DNA of 64,000 nucleotides from the NCBI GenBank assembly GCA_029851415.1, contig CM056744.1, positions 86,336,907-86,400,906 on the forward strand, written 5' to 3'. Of this stretch, positions 56,055 through 64,000 are shown one piece after another. Within the stretch, counting starts at the first letter, position 1, and every line of letters starts with the position of its first letter. The notes under the pieces were generated by a model, which had not been told where the DNA came from, did not search any database, and saw nothing but the letters and a program-made list of their open reading frames with translations. The position numbers and the translations under genes were made by a program. This DNA is from Eretmocerus hayati. Taxonomy: Eukaryota; Arthropoda; Insecta; Hymenoptera; Aphelinidae.

Positions 56055-58952
56055 GGCAGCTACAGGCGATCTCCTGAGAAACGAGATTTTGATGTGTTCG
56101 ATCCCCGGAACAAGACTTTATTGGTGTAGTTTCTAGTGCCATTTTCGTTGGTTATATTTTCCCTCCCGGCAATCCGTGTCGGGTCACTGAACTCTTATGA
56201 CGTATGGTTTGAAACCTTGGAAGGCACTCCTGACGAAAGTTCCGACTGATTTTCCAAGTAACGAAGAACTAGTTCCAATTTCCCGGACCCAAATTCTGAA
56301 CTTTCTCGTAAAAATGACTCAGAACTAGAAAAATACCGATCTTTCTGGGTGATACGCTTGATTCCTTCGAATTCTCATCATATATGACATATTTGAGATA
56401 GAGTTATGGATTATCCAATTTACAATCCAAACAACCCACAAAGTTCACATCGCACATTAATCAAATTCATGAATACAGCTGCCACCAATTACGTATACGA
56501 TGGCGTATTATCCAACCAGGAATTATGCCAGTCATAATGTTATGACAGCATCTCCATTTTCCATAATGCCATCGTGATGAACGGCTACGAAAATGATGGC
56601 ATATCTCAGAAGCATGAGATAGAGAGAGGATTCTCTCCCTCTCTTTCTCGCTTGCTCGCTCCCTCGTGTGACAATAACGACACGGATATCCACACCTCTA
56701 TGCACGTTATCTCACGCTGACTACACGTCCTCTTCCCGCCCGGCCGAGCGACATGCCCATCCGCCCATTTCCGCCCTCTCAGCCGCCGCAAGCTGCAAGA
56801 TTCGTTTGCTAATTACCCCGGGCCAGACCGGGGCGATTATTTGCCACCCTTACGAGCATCAACGTTGGCGTTGGCGGCGTTTTGGATCTCGACGTTCAAG
56901 CAAGACCCCTCGACCCTAACCGACTATTGAATTATCAGAGCTTTCAGGGCTGGCTGATGGAAATAATGACATCACCGGCTCGTGCTTGCTTGTTTTTCTT
57001 CCTTTGCGAAAGGTTCTCGCTTTTTTGGTTCATAAGATGCCTGACGGAACGCGCCTTCGTGAGACTGCCAACGAGCGTCGCAATTTTGGTGCCAGCACAA
57101 AAAATTTTTCATACTCTCTCCTCTTCCTCATTTTCTGACACTATCTCTTGCAGCAGTAGGATTCTGCGAAGTAATCTTTCAAGGGCTCACAATCAAACTT
57201 CTGAATGATGGATTTGTTATTTCGATTTCTGTTACATGAGTTTTCCAACAGATGCATAGCGTCAAAAGAGATAGTGACCGTTGTTCGTTCAATTGTCAGG
57301 AAGATGCTAGCCCATCCTGATGATAATCTTGGTTTTGACCTTGAAGATCATTCTCAAAATCATCTGGCGGTCGATTCGATTCTTCAAACAGATACGAATA
57401 TTGATCTTGGACCCTAGAAGAGCGTAGAGGATCACGGAATTTTTGTGAGAAACACTATTTGATCCGGTCGACCCTGGCAAGATCAGTAGAGGTCAATCAG
57501 AATTCTGTAAGGAGACAGCTCGTGAGGTTGATTGTGATCGAGGCAAAATAAATTTACGATCTTGGCTTTGATCTAATGGCCAAATTCAAAGGCGATTGGA
57601 CGTCATATCCAGAGTTCAAAGTCAAAAGTCGGGATTTTTCACCAAGGTCGAGCTCGAGTCGACTACCTCATTTTTGCTTTATTTTCAAACGATATTCATC
57701 CCAAACATTCAGCGACAAAACTGTCTTCCCCACGGTTACGCAGTTTGATGTCCACCGATATTGACCTCCCTTTATCTCGCCAAGGTTCAGTCAGGTCAAA
57801 AAACATTCCGCATGAAAGATCCATGGTTCCCCTCGTTCTGTTCGAGATTGAGTTCGAAGTATTCCCATGAAAAAATATTGCGTTGACCTCGACAGACCTT
57901 CAGAATCATCACGAAGGTCAAAGCCGAGGTCACCATCAGATTTTTCGCCGGAGATGAAGAGAAACATGTTTCGATATCTTTCTTAATCCTGATCAATTCT
58001 CATAAGTTCCACATAGAGAACTGATTTTTGAGACGACCTGCATGGGCGCTAGTGACTAAATCGAAATGCTCAGATGCAAATGAGTTTGTCCTTTGAGTGG
58101 AAGGAAGGATTAGAAATTCTCGGGATGATCAATTGTTTTAAGGGGGTGCCGAAGCTCTACCTTTACCCGACCTCGGTTCTCAACACGAAAAAATTCATTG
58201 CTCGCCAAATACCCAACCGTTTGAAAAAATTCGTCTACAGGCGTCTCCGTATGAGCCAAAGCTACCTCCTCCTCAACTTTCTGGGCGATTTATTCCAGTT
58301 TAGAGAAACGCCTTGGAACCTTCATCCCCAAAAAGGTGGTCACCGTACGCAGGTTCCACCGTTTTCCCTCAAATTAAGAAAAATTGACCTGAAAATCGAT
58401 GATTAGGTTAGATTTGATCCACATCTAGATGCCTGTAGAGTCCTTTCTCACCTAACTATCGCACAGAAATTATGAAAAATCAATTCGTAACAACAGTGTC
58501 TGTACACTCAAAATGTAAACAAACGCATGTGGGCTGGGCGTTTCGCGTTCCGATGAACAGCTGATCAGAGCTGATTGCTAATCGCGTCCAGGTACTCCAG
58601 GTTTATTAAAACTGGCGGGCAGCGATACTTATTTACTCATAGAAATTGAGAATTCTGTGAAAAATCATCTGCAAACGTCGAGAAATGATCTGTCCAGTAC
58701 ACATATGACATGATATATGTGTACGGCCGTGATCTGCCTACTCGCATAACCGTAAGTAGCAGTAGCTCATAGCAGCCGATGGCACTTGCCTGCTCATCAT
58801 GACAGTATTATACAGACGACGTGCTCGGGCTCGTCGCGTAGACGATTCCGGGCTTCGCAGTGCCCTCGGGGGTGAACGGATAGGTTTCACGAAGTGTGTG
58901 CAGGTCCTCCGGTCGTCGGTGATTCTAGAGTGCCAGTGAAATTAGGTCAATC
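56055..58952. other. Intergenic; GC-rich block 56640-56900 and AGGTCA-rich segment
   Basis: No gene is established. 56640-56900 is CpG-rich and contains GCTAATTAC (homeodomain-type core) beside a small GC stem CCCCGG/CCGGGG; it may be a regulatory or first-exon region. From about 57260 to 57990, AGGTCA/TGACCT-type hexamers recur unusually often in both orientations (clear cases near 57487, 57762, 57794, 57885, 57913 and 57927). 58780-58950 is again GC-rich and leads into the tentative exon that follows. Confidence 0.4.
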
Positions 58953-59023
58953 ATGATTATATTGGCGACGGCCATCCTGCTTACCAAATCGTCGACTGCT
59001 CACGATTTGACGATTCTTCGCAC
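58953..59023 (+). CDS. Possible first coding exon of a secreted or membrane protein
   Basis: ATG at 58953 opens MIILATAILLTKSSTAHDLT, a short hydrophobic leader like a signal peptide, and the frame runs into a consensus splice donor (CAC|GTGAGTAAA) at 59024 in phase 2. The GC-rich, CpG-containing 150 bases before it could be a leader. I could not find a matching second exon in the remaining 5 kb; the gene, if real, would continue beyond or have exons too small to recognise. A chance combination remains quite possible. Confidence 0.3.
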
Positions 59024-61944
59024 GTGAGTAAAAACGTAAATCACCCGTTTGTCTAGATAGTGATGTCTATTGATGGTGCTTGAAGTCGTTATCAATCAAT
59101 CGTACCCAAAACCGACTCGCTGTGTAATGTATTCTACTTCTGCGTAAGGTTATAAGTCGACTACCCTTACCATGTTTTTCAATGAAGCTACATGTCAACG
59201 CTTGAAATTTTAAAGATTTCCCCATACATGACATCTGACCTACAAGTTCTTGTATTTGATAGGTTGTAAAAATTATGACAGTCCTATTAGGATCATTCTG
59301 AGATGTCGTTTAGAGTGTTATCTGGACTCTTTGTTGTTCCCAGGACCTCGCAGTTTGTCATGAGCTCCTACGTTCTGGCTAGAAACTCATTTAGAGCTTT
59401 TGAAAGACCAGCTACACCTTCCAGATCATGTTGCAGGCTTCCAGTAATCTATTGTGAGTAGTCCATAGCCACCTTAGAAGTGTTGGAGGTCTGAATGGTA
59501 TAACGGTCTGGTTGGACAAAGTGCAACTCTGTATATGGACTCAGATGGAACAGTGAGTGAACCAGTAAATTCATGTTCTACACTTCCCAAGAATGGTCAG
59601 ATTCCTTGTAATACGATAACAAGCATACAATTTTTCTATTCCATTTGGGATGAATCTCTGAACTTGATCAATAGCTTATGTGTATCATTGAAATATTGAA
59701 ATATTCGGATCCTGTTGCAGTTCCTGGATTATAGACTTACCAGGCCTATACTCAAATGTGTATGAAAATTTGTTACGGAAGCCTTATAGAAATGTCTACT
59801 TCAAGCTGCACTCAGTATTCAGTTTCTCGTGTCGACTCTTGGCCTCACATGGGTGCCACCACAGAGTCAGCTGACCTCATTTCTCTTCAGTTTCCCTAAT
59901 ACTTGCTGTCTCGAAGGATGATACAACTTTGCAAGTTTTGGCTTTTTGAAAGATTTGCTCTTCTGATCTGAGTTTCAACTTTCAAGATTTTTTAAATATC
60001 ATGAATATTTATATTTTCTAGGTTCTAACAATGAATGAGTTTGAAATTGATGCTGATTTACTTCTGTCAACTGGTGTGAGTTCAATCCCATCTCTGAATG
60101 CCAACAAGTTTATTCTCTCAGATATTTGCCTGTTACTGATGGCACGCTCCATCGGTGGAAGGAACCAAATATAATATGTGAAATTCAGCACCTTTTCAAT
60201 ATCAACGGATCCTAGGTTCTGGACTCATTCAGTTCTCGAACAATCTCTAAACGTGTAAATCAGAGAGAATTTGCGACTTTCAACAAAATGTCTTCATCAG
60301 GAAAAAATTTGGAATTTTAAAGGACAACTAATATTTTGTCCTTCCGAGTTCAATCTTGATGAAATATTTTCAGATCAATTTTTCTTTAGGATATAGTATA
60401 TGACCGAGTTGGGCAAGAATGAAGAGGGTTTGAGGTTGAATATTTTTTCTTCTCATTGGATGGTTTTGAAATGTCTCTATTTGGTTACAGTATATGTTAT
60501 TCATCCTACGCTCAAACATACAGTTTCCTAGTTTATCCATATATTTTGTCCAAATCACTGCATACCAAATGCACCCAATTTTCGGGGCATAGAAAATGCG
60601 CAGGATACCAATCTAAAATACACATCTAAGCACAGTAATATGCACATCCAAAGTGTATTCGTGTGAAAGATGTGTATAGACAGATATTGAAGTATAATTG
60701 TGAAGAGTATGCAGTAGTATCATTTTCAAAAACATGGATCTCCAGTAACGCATACGAAATGCATTAGATTGCATATAAATGCTGTCATGAAGAGAATAGA
60801 ATGCCTGAAGAACATTGCTCCATTCCTCTACATAGTTGGTGGGTTCCTAATTTTCTTCAAAATCTCTGTACCTTGGAAATACATATTCCAGTGTATAAAT
60901 GAGGAGCAGAGAAGTTCATTTGGAGTCGTTGACAGAGATGGATACAATAATTCATCTCTTCTCGTGTCTGGTAGTCGACGCCTTTTGTTCATGAACAAGT
61001 CATTGGATCCAGCTCACATGCAGTCCTCTAGGTCGGTAAAAGTAGAGCTTCCCAACCCCCTTTGAATAATCCACCAATGATTCATCCCACACTACTAATT
61101 CATTATGGAAGATCCTATAACGGTATGTGCATCATTTTTTTGCATCTACAAAATTATATCCTCACATTTTACCGACCAATGATTTCAATTCTTGGCGGTA
61201 TTCAAAAATCTTGTCAAGGAGTAGATTCATTCAATAGAAATCTCCAAAATCATTGGATAGATGAGATTAATCGTTTTCCAGGTTGAGATATACTAGTGAA
61301 AAACAGTGTGCTGACCGACATTCGATTGGATTAATCTTGTTCCAAATCAAAACATTACTCATAGCTGTTGGCATTGTAATCAATAGAGAATTTTATTCTT
61401 CTCCTAACGATAGACACTGAAAACTCAGGCTTTTCGAGTACAATCCCGACCCACCTGTATGCAATGGACTGATTGAAAGATTCCGATAAAAAGGGATAAT
61501 CGCCAACAAAGTAAATGGTCTAATGAAGTCAGTTGATATAGTAGCTAACTGACTACCAGTAATTCAACCCCCAGTGGAATCGCGCGACTAGTCCCGTGAC
61601 AGAAGTGGGCGTTTTGCAAATTTGAAATCAGTTCCGAGCAAAGTAAAGCGCGTGTTCGAGACTCATAAATCACCCATCATCGTGACCATCGTAGTGGATT
61701 CTTCATCGATCTTTCGGCGCAAGTTGAATGTCTTGAGATTCGGAAAGGCTGATATGGGGCAAGTAGCAGATCTGGCAAGTAGTCGTCCCTCACGCGTGGA
61801 AGACGGAGTGGTCTCCGGTACAGCTTTCTGTGATCTCTCACTAGCGGTGAGAGAGGCATTATCTGTATCATCAATCCTAAAGAAATTCATTGATCTCCCT
61901 TTTTACAGATTCCACTGTCTCAACTCGATTCTTTGCTGGGAGAC
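59024..61944. other. AT-rich stretch, possible intron, nothing supported
   Basis: No repeat or gene is supported. Candidate exons tested by eye with acceptor-like sites (near 60022 and 61282) run into stops in the required phase. A minus-strand open segment (about 61875-61663) preceded by TTTCTTTAG has a coding-like sequence but no recognised domain. Confidence 0.4.
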
Positions 61945-62124
61945 ATGTCTTTCAGGAAGACTCAATCTTCCTTTCTTAAACTTGTCGCGCTATGTTGTCC
62001 TGTTTTAGTGTTTTATAGTCTGGCGTCTGTAGAGTGTCACCCCGAAATGTGGATTGGACCAACAAAATCTTCTCTGACACATGTCAATGAGTCCGGTACC
62101 CAAATTGAAACGTGTATGCTATGA
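61945..62124 (+). CDS. Possible small secreted peptide or first coding exon
   Basis: From ATG 61945 the 59-codon frame starts MSFRKTQSSF, then has a hydrophobic run (LKLVALCCPVLVFYSLASV) and a Cys-containing mature part ending ETCML. That pattern resembles a signal peptide with cleavage near ASVEC. An in-frame ATG lies 12 bases upstream. A pyrimidine-rich CTCCCTTTTTACAG at 61899-61912 could be an acceptor for a leader exon. There is no recognised family, and chance is a real alternative. Confidence 0.25.
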   Translation: MSFRKTQSSFLKLVALCCPVLVFYSLASVECHPEMWIGPTKSSLTHVNESGTQIETCML

Positions 62125-62606
62125 AGCGGGCTGCTATTGATTTGGAAAATGTCATGAAAATCTCAATCAACTGTGTATGAGTAGATTAATTGGGGAAAAA
62201 TCCAGTGAGGATAGACAAGAGAACAAATGGATCAACAACTATGCACTGGTTGTAGAGTTTTAGTGCTCTATAACGTTTTCGAGTGTAACTGAAGGATAGG
62301 AGATGAGAAAATTCTCAAGATTCTGGGTTCTTACCTCCATCTTCTTTCTTGTTAGAGTGGAAGTTTATAAAGGAACTCGAACTTCTCACAATTTTTCGGG
62401 CCAAATTAAAGCAAATTCTGCAGTCAACTTTTTGATAGATTATAAGCTCGGGACGAATGAAATTAGTTCCCACTACTTGAAGTAATGTTTGTTCCGTGGA
62501 GAACTGCGTAATCTGAGATAGGAGAAGAAGAACAATTATAGTAGCATGAAACATGAATGGGCTTCATCCCAAGATGAGTCAACACGACCACTTTTTTGAA
62601 AATGTA

Positions 62607-62735
62607 TTCTCTCCGCCGGAATCAGTGGAAATCGCTCCCAACCACTGATTTGCAGTGCATATGCATTGATTCGCAGTGGAATTCACTGCAAAATAGTGAG
62701 TTGGGAGCGATTCTCACTGATTCCTGCGGAGAAAA
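62607..62735. mobile_element. 129-bp palindromic MITE, TA target
   Basis: TA at 62605-62606 and 62736-62737 flank ends TTCTCTCCGCCGGAATCAGT and the inverse of TTTTCTCCGCAGGAATCAGT. The arms pair through ATCGCTCCCAAC and GCAGTGRAT-type words to a centre near 62670. Size, TA target and full-length folding fit a small Tc1/mariner-type or similar MITE. Confidence 0.8.
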
Positions 62736-62737
62736 TA

Positions 62738-64000
62738 GGAAGAGTCAGCTTTTTATAACGGTGTCTGTCTTTGCGTTACACACAATCAATTTTGAGTTTT
62801 GTGAGATCGATTTTTCGTCTATTCTGCTAATACATATGATCATATATCAGATCATTCCATACGTGAGTCGTTTGAGAAATGAATAATCTACGAAATGAAT
62901 GGGAGTGTAATCAACGTCTCGAGAGGAAAACATTTCGAGGGCAACGAAAGCGTTAGGTATGACCAATCGTATTATACTTGTACATATGTCTTGTCTTAGA
63001 CTTGGCAGAACTTTACGAAACAGAGGGGAGTAATGCCAATATTTTGAGTGAATAACCAAGGCATGACCAAAAATCGTTATGAATAATGAGATAAGATAAG
63101 AGGAGAATGGAATATGATATCAGTAGTCCCCGGGAAAGAAGAATCTACTCAATATTCCTAGTAGGATCCCAAAAGATGCAACCCAAAAATGTTCAAACTT
63201 TCCTGGAATTAATCAAGACTCCCCTCAATCTTCTCCGTCTCAATCCCATTAGTACATTCCCATTTGGCTCACCAGGAACTTTTCAGACGGATTTGTATGA
63301 ATGCAATCACAGGTGAATTCGCGCAATCGAGTTTGAAATGGAATCATTCGTATACACTCTCCTTTTTTCGTTCACCTCGGAAAAGAAATTTCCAAAGTCC
63401 AACTATTCTATACTCTTCTTTCAGGCGTCAGTTTCTCGAAGTGGAAAAACTATTCTGAACAAATGAACCACAATTGCGATTGATTGAACGGCTGCGCGAA
63501 TAAAATCGATATTGAGCTCTCTTCTGTGCTCGGAACATTTTCGCGCGCGGACGGATGTTGTCGATGGCCAATCCCCTATGGTCGAATATCGTATTCCAAA
63601 TAGTGGCAAATATCGAATTTTGCTGCATGTAGTACCGGATATATACATGCGTGGATGCATCGTTTGCCCATTCCCTTCTATGTCCTTTCCCCCTTTTCCG
63701 TAACGTGTATTGACGCTACGTTAATTTGTTAACTGCTAATTCGGTTCGACGGTGACAATTACATTTCATCGACTCATAGCTCTAATGCATACGTGTCCGG
63801 TTTTGTTAGGGTCGTAGGATATTCTCTTTCCTTTTCATCCTCTTCGTTCAAGTTTTGTTAATCCGTCGAGAGTGAATGTGTGTGGGTTTCATGAAAATAC
63901 CTCGCCCGATGAATTCGCGAGCAGTTGGATGAACTAATCTGACTCTGATCGTTAGAATCTGACGGTTGATTGGAAGATTTCACGCAATCCTTAACAAATT
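62738..64000. other. Intergenic to end of window
   Basis: No feature is supported. ORFs around 63421-63703 exist on both strands, with a CSEHF word on plus, but there is no complete domain. Confidence 0.45.

Noticed and set aside
56090..56115. B-box-like TGTTCGATCCCCGG after the TTAA element
   Set aside because: No convincing A-box at the right distance and no foldable cloverleaf.
58138..58390. TTAAGGGGGTG resembling the tip of the MITE at 3027
   Set aside because: No inverted counterpart or second TTAA at a matching end could be found.
61663..61875. Minus-strand open segment preceded by TTTCTTTAG, coding-like
   Set aside because: No second exon or domain found; too weak to annotate as a gene.
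63512..63703. CSEHF word resembling part of a THAP zinc finger
   Set aside because: The CxxC start, the tryptophan and the AVPT end of a THAP domain are absent, and the opposite strand is equally open.

Overview
This is eukaryotic nuclear DNA, almost certainly from an insect or another cuticle-bearing arthropod. The diagnostic content is one split gene for a chitin-binding cuticular protein of the Rebers-Riddiford (RR) family, with a TATA box, a 15-base first coding exon, two introns of about 5 kb and a polyadenylation signal. The window is otherwise AT-rich and gene-poor. No bacterial operons, ribosome binding sites or CRISPR arrays are present. The species cannot be named from the sequence.

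Layout. 0-2 kb: GC-richer, Ser/Pro-rich coding remnant on the minus strand, broken by a stop and several frameshifts. 2-11.1 kb: a 157-bp tandem duplication, a TTAA-flanked MITE, then the first copy of an unclassified repeat split by two large related palindromes. 13-16 kb: a LINE 3' tail, a degenerate ~215-bp repeat and a TTAA-flanked MITE. 16.7-22.7 kb: a second copy of the unclassified repeat, split by a 5.06-kb element with ~870-bp terminal inverted repeats, an exact 8-bp target duplication and a tRNA-like sequence in each arm; a Tc1/mariner-type palindrome lies inside it. 24-29 kb: three more inverted-repeat elements, one hairpin-rich with a TATT duplication and a second palindrome nested in it. 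30.0-41.0 kb: the cuticular protein gene, with a complete tRNA-derived SINE in intron 1 just before exon 2. 41-50 kb: a second SINE-like sequence, then a ~6.5-kb foldback-like structure whose right arm carries about sixteen copies of a 33-bp repeat, and which contains a 2.1-kb near-perfect palindrome; it abuts a LINE ORF2 (RNase H) remnant. 50-56 kb: ~326-bp degenerate repeats and two members of a TTAA-inserting family, one carrying a nested TA-flanked palindrome. 56-64 kb: mostly unannotatable, with a short GC-rich block, two tentative signal-peptide coding segments and a small TA-flanked palindrome.

The cuticular protein gene is the only host gene supported end to end. It would be secreted from epidermis and bind chitin. 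The dominant theme of the rest is long palindromic (foldback/snapback) non-autonomous elements, at least a dozen, several nested, with target duplications readable directly from the sequence. No intact transposase or reverse transcriptase was recognised.
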